Positions 45,848-56,424 of a stretch of 64,000 nt of DNA are shown here, one piece after another. The stretch lies in the NCBI GenBank assembly GCA_037952775.1, contig JBANAY010000004.1, positions 7,502,001 through 7,566,000 of the forward strand, written 5' to 3'. The DNA is from Clonostachys chloroleuca (lineage: Eukaryota; Ascomycota; Sordariomycetes; Hypocreales; Bionectriaceae). Positions within the stretch are counted from its first letter, which is position 1. Every line of letters begins with the position of its first letter. A program made the position numbers and the translations under genes. The notes under the pieces were generated by a model. The model worked only from the letters and a program-made list of their open reading frames with translations. It was not told the origin of the DNA and did not search any database.

Positions 45848-46753
45848 TTATGAGCAACCGACGTCTACTTCCGCTGTTCCAACCGTAGAAGTGGTTTGCT
45901 TCGCAACCATGGCGGTAAAGATGCTCTCTCCCTCTGGGACCTGGTTAACCACCAAAAATAGTGTCTTGCCATTATCGCCTCCCAAATAACAAGCTGTGGG
46001 ATGTCCAGTCACTTTAATTCGAGCGTTGATGTTGCCCTGCTGATCAATGCGGATGAACTCTTCATACCCCAGCATGGAGAGCCAGATGTTGCCCTCTGCA
46101 TCCAGGCACCCGCCGTCGATCTTGACCATTTTTCCGGCAGCGTCCTTCGCGGCAAAGTCTGGGAGGGAACGGGGGGACCAGAAGAGCCGCCTGTTGGACA
46201 GCTCGCCTCCCGGCCCAACGTCGAACTTCAAGAGCCCTTCGCCAAACGTCTCGGCTACAAACAGGCTTTTCCCGTCCCTGGAAATTACCAGCGCGTTGGG
46301 GAAGACGATGTTCTCTGCGGCCACCTTGGCAGTACGGTCTGTATCTATCACGATGAGACGGCCTGGCGAAGGGTCCTCCCCATGGAGAACTCGGGCCCCT
46401 GTATCGTCTAGATAAACCCTGCCCACCGCGTCGATGTACATGTCGCCGCAATATCCCGTCATGATATGAGATAGATCGCTGTAAAGCGTCGTCTTTCCAT
46501 CTTTCAGCCGATAGAGCTTAGTGTCGAACATGGACGAGTAGATGAGTGATCCATCCGGATGGAAGAACATGCCATTGGGTTGTTGGTCAACCTTAGCCAG
46601 GACTTTCTTCTCTCCGGACTTTGGGTCTATAGTGTAAATGGTGCAGCCAATCATGTCACTGACATATAAGAGACCATTGGAGTAACGTGGGGATTCCCCA
46701 AATAGCATGCCATCGGCAAGGGGTCGGTACTCAAATTCTTTGATGGCTGACAT
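45848..46753 (-). CDS. SMP-30/gluconolactonase-like hydrolase
   Basis: Single-exon protein of 301 residues with the six-bladed propeller pattern of the SMP-30/gluconolactonase/LRE family: FGESPRYSNGLLYVSDM near the start, QQPNGMFFHPDGSLIYSS, GDMYIDAVGRVYLDD, FPNALVISRDGKSLFVAET and KIDGGCLDAEGNIWLSM. These carry the repeated acidic and asparagine residues that bind the divalent metal. Members hydrolyse sugar or other lactones. Its likely job here is opening a lactone or ester product, possibly of the Baeyer-Villiger-type enzyme encoded at 54.4 kb (inference). It is divergent from the FAD monooxygenase gene across 1.35 kb. Confidence 0.85.
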   Translation of the reverse strand: MSAIKEFEYRPLADGMLFGESPRYSNGLLYVSDMIGCTIYTIDPKSGEKKVLAKVDQQPNGMFFHPDGSLIYSSMFDTKLYRLKDGKTTLYSDLSHIMTGYCGDMYIDAVGRVYLDDTGARVLHGEDPSPGRLIVIDTDRTAKVAAENIVFPNALVISRDGKSLFVAETFGEGLLKFDVGPGGELSNRRLFWSPRSLPDFAAKDAAGKMVKIDGGCLDAEGNIWLSMLGYEEFIRIDQQGNINARIKVTGHPTACYLGGDNGKTLFLVVNQVPEGESIFTAMVAKQTTSTVGTAEVDVGCS

Positions 46754-48107
46754 TGTGGACGAACTCTGGAGCGTGGCAGCTTCAGTTGGGCGTAAAATGG
46801 ATTGGATGAGGAGGAGGAATTGGATGGAAAATGGATACAGTCTTAAACCGTGGAGGATTGTCTACCTTTATACTAAATTCCTTTGGCGTCTTGCACACGT
46901 TCGTCACTTTACTCTTTTAGTTAGATCGTTCCCCGCGTGGAGATCAAGATGCCACGCGAACTGACTTGCGGGGATACGGGGTAGACTCTAGGGCATATCC
47001 AAGCTAGCGGATGCATATCCGCGCGATGCAGCAATCGAGGAGACTGTGTCTAACCAGCTATGCATCTATGCCTATCCCAAAGACATACAAACTTTGCGGC
47101 TGCAACAGAGTTGCCGTGCTCCCAGCCCCTCATCCGGGGCCGGACTCAGGACAAGAACTAGTCAGACAGGCGTCAATATTTCCAGCGCAGTAAGAGCAAG
47201 AAATTTTCTTGAGCCGTGCAGAACGACTTCCTTCTTTTCGTGACAGCTCGCCTAACTGATAAGATGGCTCTACCTAGTGAGCTTGGCATTGGTGGTCACA
47301 AGAGTATTGCAACCGCGAATAATCAGCGCAGTAGCTTAGCATGAACATTCATCTACCCTCTGTGGACAGCGCTCCCACCCCGTTGTGCGAGGTTTAGTCC
47401 TCAATAACAATAACAATGATATTGGTTAGAACGAAGACGTGGAGAGAAACATCTCAAATAAGCTGCGGAACTGTCAATAGAATGAGTGTATTCCTGTGTC
47501 GTGAATTGTGCTCGTACATGTTTATCGCAACTGACACGGCCTATTCAAGCTCAGCTGAGGATAGTTGGCTATAGTTCAAGGTAGCAAATAGACCATATTG
47601 TTGCTTGGGCGGTTCTAATGTCGGAGATAAACAACACCGGCACGAAACGAGAGTCTTCACATAAGCAGCCGATCTGACCTGGTTGTGTAAAAGCTTCTGG
47701 AAATCCACAACTACCCCTCGTGTTCATTCATGTGGAGCATGCTCCGGCATCAAGGCAGATAAGCGGGTGCACTGATTTAAGTTTCTCAAAGCATCCGACC
47801 TCATGACGGAACTAAAGGCTCGGAGGCCAAGTTGCTTGACCGAGCCTGATTACGCTCGGAACGTCATTCATCAGTCTGTGGAGTAATGCGGAGGGATGCT
47901 TCCGAAAATGCTGTGATCCGGTTGATCACCCGAGAGCCCCGGCCAAAGGTCCTAACCGAACAACTATGTTCAAGTAAGTCAATAAGTTACGACGCTCCAA
48001 TTTGTGCCGAGGTTTACCTGTTGTAAAATAAAATGTTGACAATTTTACAGTTCTCGACCTTCTGGAATACTGAGCCACTCTAAAATACACCCAACATCGC
48101 AATCGAA
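46754..48107. other. Divergent intergenic region, no gene recognised
   Basis: Common upstream region of the SMP-30-like and FAD-monooxygenase genes. No coding frame is supported. Confidence 0.45.
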
Positions 48108-49516
48108 ATGGCCAAGCCAGGATACAAACTAAAAGTCATCATCAATGGTGGAGGCCTTGGAGGTCTCGGAGCCGCCATTGCTCTCAAGAAAAAGGGCTAC
48201 GATGTCACGGTCCTGGAAGGGGCTCCATCACTTTCTGAAGTAAGAATATCCTCTAGCCCTTGAGGGTACTCAGGCTCCTCTAGCCTTTTACTAAGCCCGA
48301 TCTGACTCGCCTCCCTCAGGTTGGTGCCGGTATTCAGATCCCTCCCAACTCAAGTAAAATACTGTCCAGTTACGGCCTCAAAGACAAATTGTTGGAGAAG
48401 GTTGTTTGGCCTCAGCATTTCGCTTTTAAACGATATGAAACGGGAGAACTATTGGGAACTACACCTCTACACCCCCACCTCTCTGAGAAATACGGTTCCC
48501 CTTACTGGCTTATCCACAGAGCCGACTTCCAGGGGATTCTTTTTGACACGGCAAAGGAACTAGGTGTCGACGTCCGCCTGGGATGCTACGTGGAGGCGGT
48601 TGACGTTAGCGTTCCGAGCGTCAGGCTGGTCAACGGCGACATCTTGACAGCTGATTTGGTCGTGGGAGCAGACGGTATTCGCTCGAAAACACGGGAAGCG
48701 CTACTTGGTGACAGAAATGTAGAGCCAAACCCAGCTGCGAACTGCTCCTATCGCGCAACTGTCCCTGTTGAGGTCATGTCTGCTGACCCTGATATCGCTC
48801 ATCTTATGACGGATATCAATGCGAACTGCTGGATCGGGCCCGGCCACCACATCATGGCTTATCCCATCCGTAAGGGGAGTATGTACAACCTCGTGCTTTC
48901 TCACCCTGGCGGTCTTGCTGCGCCTGGAAAGTGGAATGAGCCTGGCAACCTGGAAGAGATGCGGGAACACTACAAAGACTTCGACCCCATCATTCGAAAA
49001 GTCCTAAGCAAGGTGCAGAGCTGCCTCAACTGGAAGATAGCCGATCTGCCAAATCTGCCGACCTGGGTCAGTGAAAATGGTAAGGTCGCCCTGCTGGGAG
49101 ATGCAGCCCATGCCATGGTGCCATTCCTTGCCCAAGGCGCCGCACAAGCTATTGAGGATGGCGCATGTCTCGCAGAATGCCTATCTCGCGCCCAGAGTCC
49201 ATCTGACATTCCGTCTCTTTTGCGGGCTTACGAGGCCATCCGTAAGCCTCGAGCCGAGCGAGTACAGAAAGGTACACGGGACTCTAGTTACGTCTGGCAT
49301 TTGGATGATGGCCCTGAGCAGGAGGCCCGAGACCGGGCGTTCGCGGCCATGGCAGCTGAGGTTCGCGACGAGGAGATAGACGAGGCATTGGACAAGGCAA
49401 ACCCCAACAGTCTAAGCAGCAAGAACTTTCAGCCGTGGTTGTTTGGACATGATGAGATCGCGTCGACAAATGCGAAGCTTGATGAAATCTTCCATCTCCA
49501 AAAGGGATCAACCTAG
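48108..49516 (+). CDS. FAD-dependent monooxygenase, salicylate-hydroxylase-like
   Basis: Class A flavoprotein hydroxylase of about 442 residues from exons 48108-48239 and 48320-49516. The FAD site NGGGLGGLGAAIALKKKGY is at residues 13-31. VGAGIQIPPNSSK follows the intron. The DG motif GADGIRSKTREAL and the late GDAAHAMVPFLAQGAAQAIED motif are both intact. The family hydroxylates an aromatic ring with NAD(P)H, often with decarboxylation (salicylate to catechol). The gene is complete and single-copy here. It is flanked by the SMP-30-like gene (divergent) and the ALDH gene. The true substrate could be another hydroxybenzoate or a fungal metabolite. Confidence 0.88.
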
Positions 49517-50836
49517 TTATGAAAATTTTTAAACAACAGGCAGTAATAATATGGATATTATATCAGAAAGAACCCACGAGATATGCAAGATAAGTGGCGA
49601 TGAAGTAGTCTCCTATTGAAGATCATGTTGACGGGACGGCATCTAGATCTTCTAGTACTCAGCCTTACACCATCCTAATCTCCCCCTCTACATAGCAAAA
49701 GAGTGTCGATCATAATCCCTTGACTGTTGAAGTAACGATGCAATTATATATTTTCTCGAATTCACTTGACTGTTCATATGGACCTTGCTTTTCTCAGCCC
49801 AGCTCCATGTCGTTTGATTAATGTAATTAAAACGTTCTAGACTATCTTTATTCGGCACAAATTCACATTAATAATTATCGATTAACTCTAAGGTAGCATG
49901 TGATCTGTAGAGTGATAACTATCCACAAACAATTTCAATGTCGTTATAGGTTTAAGGTATCCTGCTCAACGTGTACATCGTAACCCAGAGACTGCACTCG
50001 GATTAGGTGCGGGAAAAGCGGAGTGGACTTCAGCTTCACCAATCGGAATGAGTTATTTTCGGAACCAAATCCAACTTGCTTGCCGAGGTCCGAAGGCACG
50101 TGACTAACAATCTGCACCGAGCCTCTTTGCTTCCGTGAATATTGCCATTCCGGCCAGCTCTGGCAAGCAATCCGTTGAAAATAACACGTCGGACTTGGAT
50201 GCGAGCAATGGTATGAGCTACGATCCGGACGGTTCAATATCGCTGACGCATGCGATGCGTGTCGCGCCAGGAAAATGAAAGAGAAAAGCAGCTGGAACCT
50301 CTGGCTAGCTCCCTACAGAGAGACATTAGCCGCCACGAGCAATTGAAATGGCCTAGAATACATCCCCAAGAACCGGTCCTACGAGAGGCTAAACACAGAC
50401 TTCTATGCTATAACCGTTATCGTTACTAAACGGGAAGTATATGACTGTACTATGGTAGTAGCAGCGTGGGCCTTAATTGCCCTGAACAATGTATCTTTAT
50501 TATAACATAAAGTGCATACTAATAGCTACCTCCAATATGAAAAAAAAAAAAATATTTATAGAGTATTTAGGGTGTTGGATAGTGGAATTTGCGGCCAACT
50601 AGAGGCTTAATTGATTGGATTGTGTTAAGCAACGATGTGTATTCCGTTGCGATGCGTGAAGGTAAAATTCTTCCTAAACCCTGTTCCTCGTAGAAAGGAA
50701 TTTAGCTTTGGAAGAACGCGAAGAAAGCACAGTGGGGTGGTGCAGAATCTCAACTTGTGTTAAGCCAGGTATCTACAATGTATTCTCTTTGTCCTTTCAC
50801 TGAAATACATCCGTCGACAACTGATGCTCATTCCAG
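49517..50836. other. Intergenic, with a possible zinc-cluster fragment
   Basis: A 1.3 kb convergent gap. At 50224-50280 a frame reads IADACDACRARKMK, the first half of a Zn2Cys6 cluster, without the remaining cysteines and without a regulator downstream (see findings). A 12-base A run occurs near 50539. No intact gene. Confidence 0.45.
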
Positions 50837-52454
50837 CTAATAGCTACGGTCTCCTGTTAAATGTTCATCTTTCACCGTAATAGTCTTTAAATGGGTAAAC
50901 TCTGCGAAGCCTGCTTGTGATTAGCTGTTAAGATATGTGGTAGTAATCAAAAAGAAAAGTCTTACCCCACGGGACTCCGAACCGTCCCCAGCCACTGTCT
51001 TTAGATCCGCCATGCGGCAAATGTGCCTCATCGTGAACAGTCATAGAGTTAATATGAACTGCCCCTGTATCAAGACGCCGAGCTAGCTCGATACCTCTAC
51101 CTATACTGGCAGTAAAGATGCTTGAGGAGAGTCCATAGTCGGAATCATTGGCAAACTCCACGGCCTCATCCAGCGTCGTGAACGGCACCAGAATGACCAC
51201 AGGCGCAAAGGTCTCCTGGCGCCAGATTGACATATCTCGCGTGACATCGGTAAGTACGAGGGGACTCATATGTGACTTTTGGGTTTCGATGCTGTCTCCA
51301 AAGAGGAGCTTGGCACCTCTGCCGAGTGAGTCCGTGACAAGCTTTTCTACCTTGATGATGTGCTCCTCAGAAGCCCCAGGCTGAATTTTTATCTTTGTTG
51401 CAGTCTCAGCTAGTTTCTCCGAAAACTGTTGAATGACCGAGGCATGAACAATTATCCTTTCGGTAGACATGCAGATCTGCCCATGCTATAGATTGAAATT
51501 CGATTAGCTTATAGCAGTTGCATGATGCTCTCACCATGGACTTACGTGAGCGAACGCTCCCATGGCTGCAGCCTCAGCAGCCTTGTCCAAATCCGCGTCT
51601 TCAAGCACAATCTGCGGTGACTTCCCCCCTAATTCCAGCAGCACGGGCTTACAATGCTCGGCCGCTTTAGCAGCAATTATCTTGCCCACAGGGGCGCTCC
51701 CAGTGAAATTGACCTTTCTGACACGATTGTCGCTGATGAGAGCGTTGAGTACTTCTGGTGCGTCTTCTCTCCGATGCTGCACGATATTAAGGACACCGGG
51801 AGGAAAGCCAGCATCTCTGAACAGGATCCCAGTGAAATTATGCACCAGCGGAGTCATCTCGGAAGCCTTCAGTATAGCCGTGTTTCCGCAGGCGATCGGG
51901 GTTGCCACAGCTCTGATGCCAAGGTAGAGGGACGCATTCCATGGCGCGATGCCGAGCTGGACACCCACAGGCTCCCTGATGACCATGGCAAAGGAATCCG
52001 GTCCTTGCCTGCTGGGGAGGAGAGTGCCGCTCTCGGTATCTCTTGCGTGGAAGGCTAATTCCCGGAGGAGGTCAATGGAACTTTGAATGTTGATTTGCTG
52101 TATGACGAAATCGTCGATGGGCATTTCGACCTATTCATTTAGTTCCCAAGGCTCGGCTGAAATAGCAGCAGCAGGCATTTTCTCACCCGTAATATGCTTT
52201 CAGCCACATTCCTCCGCTCCTCGAGGAGATTGGCTCTTGAGCAAAAGGTCTTGGCGCTGCCATCTTGTAGTGTTTCGCCAGCCGGCGAATGCTCGATGCG
52301 AACTTTCGACGACACTATCAACAAGTTGTAGTGAAATACCGGAAGCCAGGATAGACTTTCCAGTAGCATGGTTCGTGACTGAAAACTGAATGTCTGTATG
52401 CACAGGCTTATTATCAATCCATAGAGGGACTCCTATCTCGCTAGGTAAACTCAT
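50837..52454 (-). CDS. Aldehyde dehydrogenase, salicylaldehyde/vanillin dehydrogenase-like, one frameshift
   Basis: NAD(P)-dependent oxidation of an (aromatic) aldehyde to the acid; about 480 residues. Minus-strand exons 52454-52187, 52130-51546, 51485-50966 and 50910-50837. Key motifs are GIAPWNASLYLG, VNFTGSAPVG (cofactor loop), LLELGGKSPQIVLEDADL (general base Glu), GQICMSTERIIV across the third junction (catalytic Cys), and QETFAPVVILV. The GQICMSTERIIV form is characteristic of the salicylaldehyde/vanillin dehydrogenase branch. In exon 1 the frame jumps near 52234-52238 between DLLLK and ANLLEERRN. One extra base explains it, and removing it makes all later phases agree. It is divergent from an SDR gene. 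Confidence 0.85.
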
Positions 52455-52832
52455 GATGAAGATGTGCGGGCTATTTGGTTGGATAGCTCAATGATACGGC
52501 TCAAGTGCCTCGATATGCAAGTCAAAGTCTATGGAGTAATCAAGATTCCCCTATACGCAGGTAAATTTTATTGCTTTTTGGGCTATTGACTGGCGGTTAA
52601 GGATCCGCGGGAGTTGCAGCGCTCTGAGCGACCGCGCGGGAGCACATCCGCCAGCGGTATCGAAGCTGGGTCAAGCTCGTGTGCCAAGGACGATACCCGC
52701 TTCAACTTTTTTTTTTTTTTTTTTTTTTTCACTTAATACAAGTGCTGTCTGCCATACTAAAACTTTTCGGTAGTAGAATCCCTTGTCACAGTCCCTGTAA
52801 AGCTACTTTGTCCAACTTGAATACTCGTCAAC
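52455..52832. promoter_or_regulatory. Shared promoter of the ALDH and second SDR genes
   Basis: A 378-base divergent region. At 52594-52607 it contains CGG-N8-CCG, an inverted pair of CGG half sites suited to a Zn2Cys6 dimer, and further CGG/CCG words follow near 52620-52660. A long T run (52707-52729) lies on the SDR side, as often found upstream of fungal start sites. Function is inferred. Confidence 0.45.
52707..52729. repeat. Homopolymer of 23 T
   Basis: An uninterrupted run of T, 104 bases before the SDR start. It could act as a nucleosome-excluding promoter element and is also a place where read length errors are likely. Confidence 0.9.
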
Positions 52833-53900
52833 ATGCTGGGCGACTTCCCCTTGGCGGGAAAGATTGTGGTCATCACTGGCGGGGCATCAGGTGAGTATCT
52901 GCAATAAGTGATGAGACGAGATAAAAGCAACGGTTTCTTCCCTTTCGGTGACCCGAGAGTCAGAAAGAGCTAACGGCTTGTTATTCCAACGCACATAGGC
53001 ATCGGCCTCGCCTTCACTAAGTTGGCGTTGACTAGCGGGGCGAAGGTGATCATCGCCGACCTTGTTCTCTCCCCTCCAGCCGAACTTCTTATAAGCGAGG
53101 ATCCCAATGCCCGCTTCATCCGATGCGATGTTGGTAAATGGAATGATCTTGAAAGTCTGATTCCCTTCTCCCAGAAGGAGTTTGGTGACGTACCGGATGT
53201 TTACGCTGCCAACGCTGGAGTTGGGGAGCCTGTATTTGCCATCCCCTTCCTGGACGCGTATTTCAGGAATCAAGCTGAGATCTGAGTTGTCAATAGGCGT
53301 GGTCCAGTTTCTGGGGCGACCGTGAGACCGAGAGATATGCTCAGCTCGACATCAACCTCGGTCACCCCATCAAACTCACCCGCATAGCAATCCGCGCATG
53401 TCTTGGCAGAAACAAGAAGGGTGTCGTTATCATTACCTCATCCATCGCCGGAGTGAATGGCCATTTCGCTACGGCGCTTTATGTGGCAAGCAAGCATGGG
53501 ACAATCGGATTCATCAAGAGTCTTGCTAAAGCTGAAACTGAAGCTCAAGTAAAAGTTGTGGGAATCTGCCCTGGGTAAGTGAGCGCACCTGGGAAACTAG
53601 CCCAAGCAACTCTAATATGATATCAGGCTCGTCGAGACACCACTTCTCCAAAAGATCATGGAGAGTCAGAACAAAGACGAGCCTGGCGTGGTGCTGATCA
53701 AGCCGAGCGAGATTGCGGATAGAATGAAGGACCTGGTTGAAAAGGGGACATACCGTGGAGGAATAGCTTTGGCAGTGAGCGCGCCGGGAGATGCAACCAT
53801 TGTGGCTGATGGATCGACCAGCGCTCTCGAGGATCTGCTACCCTCTGATCTGAATGTAATGAGAGAAATTATCGCAGCAGAGAGGGGAAATGACTCCTAG
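52833..53900 (+). CDS. Short-chain dehydrogenase/reductase, 15-hydroxyprostaglandin-dehydrogenase-like
   Basis: NAD-dependent SDR of about 280 residues from exons 52833-52890, 52999-53231, 53297-53574 and 53627-53900, total divisible by three. The cofactor site VVITGGASGIGLAF is formed by splicing. IADLVL is the adenine-binding acidic turn, AANAGVGEP follows, the catalytic serine lies in IITSSIAG, and YVASK holds the catalytic Tyr and Lys. GICPGLVETPLL follows across the last intron. It probably oxidises an alcohol intermediate to a ketone. Divergence from the ALDH gene over 378 bases suggests joint regulation. Confidence 0.88.
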
Positions 53901-54375
53901 AGCTTATCTTGGGGAGACAGTGTTGATAACAAATAGTGTTGTGTTTCTCGTTATCAAATTTGTCTCACCTCCTGAATATCGTAGCTTCTGAGATTCGAGA
54001 TGTTTCTTCTTCTAAATGTTGCTCTAGCTCATTTCTTCACCAAAAGCCACTGATGGGTTTTGCTGCTCTGATAACAGCGGGGCGAAGTAGGTTGCTATGC
54101 AGGGCGACTTCAACATATTCTTTTAGAAATCTCTCTTTTTTCGTACTATGTTATGGGAATATACCTCAATCTAGAAGTCTTCTATGAATGATATGTCTGA
54201 TGGCATTTCAACTGTTACGCTGCAAGAAAACCCATCGCAAGATCTCCAGATACCGGGATGCCATCAAATCATCACCTAATTTCTTCAAGTATGAAATGCG
54301 CATATAACATATCGACTCCTTCCTCGGCTGGCTTCCGGCCTTTTGCTGCTGCCATTTTGCCTCCAAAAGCCCTCA
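53901..54375. other. Convergent spacer, no gene recognised
   Basis: Gap between the 3' ends of the SDR and the monooxygenase gene. Nothing recognised. Confidence 0.5.
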
Positions 54376-55857
54376 TTAGGACTTCGCGCTTTCAGCAGCC
54401 GTAAACTCCAACCCAGCTGTGATGTTTCCGTTCTTTGCAAGCCAAAGATCATAAAAGTAGTTGGTACGACCTTTCCAAGGGCCGGAATTGCCACACTTTG
54501 GCATTGTCTCCTGCGCTTTCTTGACATAGGTCGCATCGAGATTCCATATCGGCCGCGTCTGGGTGTATTTGGGCGATCGTGGGACGGCGCTCGTCTTTCC
54601 TTTCTTCTGCATGTGCTTCAGGAGGCGGCAGATGAGGTGAGCACTGGTGTCTGCTCCAAGCGTCCACGAGGCGTTGACGTATCCGATCATGAAAGTCAGG
54701 TTGGGCACGTCACTAAGCATGGCAGCTCGCCATGCTATCTTGTCAGATAGCTCGATGGATTCTCCATTCACTTTGAAGTGTATGCACCCGCCGACTTTGA
54801 GCTTCAAACCGGTAGCAGTGACAATAATGTCCGCCTTCAACTTGTTACCGGAAGAAAGGACAATGGCGTCTTCACTCATTGTGCTGACGTGGTCTGTCAC
54901 CACGTGGGCATTGTCCTCCCGTATGGCCTTGAAGAAGTCGCCGTTGGGGCTGAAGCAGATTCGTTGATCCCAAGGCCGATATAGAGGAGTGAAGTGAGGA
55001 TCTACAGGGACGTGTACTGGAAGCTCCTGCGCAACCCATCGTTGTAGCTTCGATCTAGCAGCGTTGGGAAAGGCACGGCAGAGCCAGAAGATGATGGCAG
55101 TCGTCCAGATAAACGCCCAACGGCTGAGCTTGAAGGACCATAGCTCCGGTAGCATTCGATGAAACCAGGAATTTCCGGTACTGTTATCGATAGATAGAAT
55201 ATACGTCGGGCTTCGCTGCAGCATTGTGACCTTCTTCGCTTTCTTGGCCAAATTCGGGAGCAGGGTGATAGCTGTTGCTCCGCTGCCAATAATAACAACC
55301 TCTTTGTCGGAGTAGTCAAGTTGTTCTGGCCAGTACTGAGGATGAATGACTTGTCTCTTGAAATTGCCGAGACCAGGGATCTGAGGTTCAAGCGGCTCTT
55401 TGTAGTCGTAGTAGCCCGTGCCTAGGATCAAGAAACGTGCCTGATACTCGACACTCTCACTAGAGTCTGTTTCAACCAGCAGGCTCCAAGACTGTTCTGC
55501 CGATATCCAGTTGGCTGAGAGGACGCTGCGCTTAAACTGGACATGGCGATCAATCCCCTCATTTTCTGCCGCCTTGCGTAGATATCGCACAATGGATCCT
55601 CCATCAGCAATGGCACGCTTTTCCGCCCAAGGGAACCAGCTGAAGCCAAAGCTATGCAGGTCAGTATCAGATCTGATTCCGGGGTAGCGGAATAGATCCC
55701 AGGTTCCTCCAAAGCCCTCACGGCCTTCGAGGATCGCATAAGTCAGATTCGGAAGTTGTTCTTGGATGCGGTAGGCGGCGTTGATGCCAGATATTCCAGC
55801 ACCGACGATGATAACATCATACACGCTGTCAACTTGATGAATTGACTTGCTGTCCAT
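54376..55857 (-). CDS. Baeyer-Villiger-type flavin monooxygenase
   Basis: Class B flavoprotein that inserts oxygen into a ketone or oxidises a heteroatom, about 493 residues from an ATG at 55857, single exon. First FAD site: VIIVGAGISGINAAYRI. Then GFGGTWDLFRYPGIRSDTDL, the family signature. The BVMO fingerprint F-x-G-x3-H-x3-W-P reads FKRQVIHPQYWP, with Arg in place of the glycine. NADPH site: VVIIGSGATAITLLP. A late ATG motif reads TATGLKLKVGG. The frame stays open upstream to 56316, which would add 153 low-complexity residues; I prefer the start next to the conserved fold. It is divergent from the amidohydrolase gene. Confidence 0.85.
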   Translation of the reverse strand: MDSKSIHQVDSVYDVIIVGAGISGINAAYRIQEQLPNLTYAILEGREGFGGTWDLFRYPGIRSDTDLHSFGFSWFPWAEKRAIADGGSIVRYLRKAAENEGIDRHVQFKRSVLSANWISAEQSWSLLVETDSSESVEYQARFLILGTGYYDYKEPLEPQIPGLGNFKRQVIHPQYWPEQLDYSDKEVVIIGSGATAITLLPNLAKKAKKVTMLQRSPTYILSIDNSTGNSWFHRMLPELWSFKLSRWAFIWTTAIIFWLCRAFPNAARSKLQRWVAQELPVHVPVDPHFTPLYRPWDQRICFSPNGDFFKAIREDNAHVVTDHVSTMSEDAIVLSSGNKLKADIIVTATGLKLKVGGCIHFKVNGESIELSDKIAWRAAMLSDVPNLTFMIGYVNASWTLGADTSAHLICRLLKHMQKKGKTSAVPRSPKYTQTRPIWNLDATYVKKAQETMPKCGNSGPWKGRTNYFYDLWLAKNGNITAGLEFTAAESAKS

Positions 55858-56424
55858 CTTAGATGAGGTCGCTATGTATGGAGATTTCATGCGTAAAAGT
55901 GATGAGATAAAGCGATGTTGCGTTGATAGCTGGTCGAGAACTTTAGTACAACAGCACATTATAGCAGCGAGAAGCCCAGCTCCATCCAGCTTGTCTGAGA
56001 AACTCCATAGCGAGTCTGCGGGTGCTGGGCCGGATGCCGTCCTAGAGAAACTGGATAATTCCGCAGAGGTGGTATCGCGGTCCAAGGGAAATGATCTGCT
56101 ACAGTCTACCAAACATGCGGATACGCATCCGGAGGTAGACATCTGACGTCTGGGGCCATCACTAGTTTGCCATTTTCCGAACACTCCAGCCTCGGCTTCC
56201 GAAATCTGGGGAGATGAACCAGGGAAAGCATCCGGGGAAATCTGGAGAGCCGGTGGAACAAATTTCGGCTTGTTAGACTCGGTACAATCGAGCGAGGATA
56301 CAAATTCCCCATCCAAGACCCAACTTCACCTCACAGAACAACATACGATAACTTAGCTCCTTATCGAAACGAAGATCGAAATACATCACTTGTCATATTA
56401 CATACCAAGTTCTCGAACAGCAAG
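55858..56424. promoter_or_regulatory. Shared upstream region of the BVMO-type and amidohydrolase genes
   Basis: Divergent region with CGG-N3-CCG at 56031-56039 and two gcatccgg words near 56125 and 56229. Part of it is also an open frame continuing the monooxygenase. If the longer protein is real, the promoter shrinks to about 108 bases. Confidence 0.35.
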
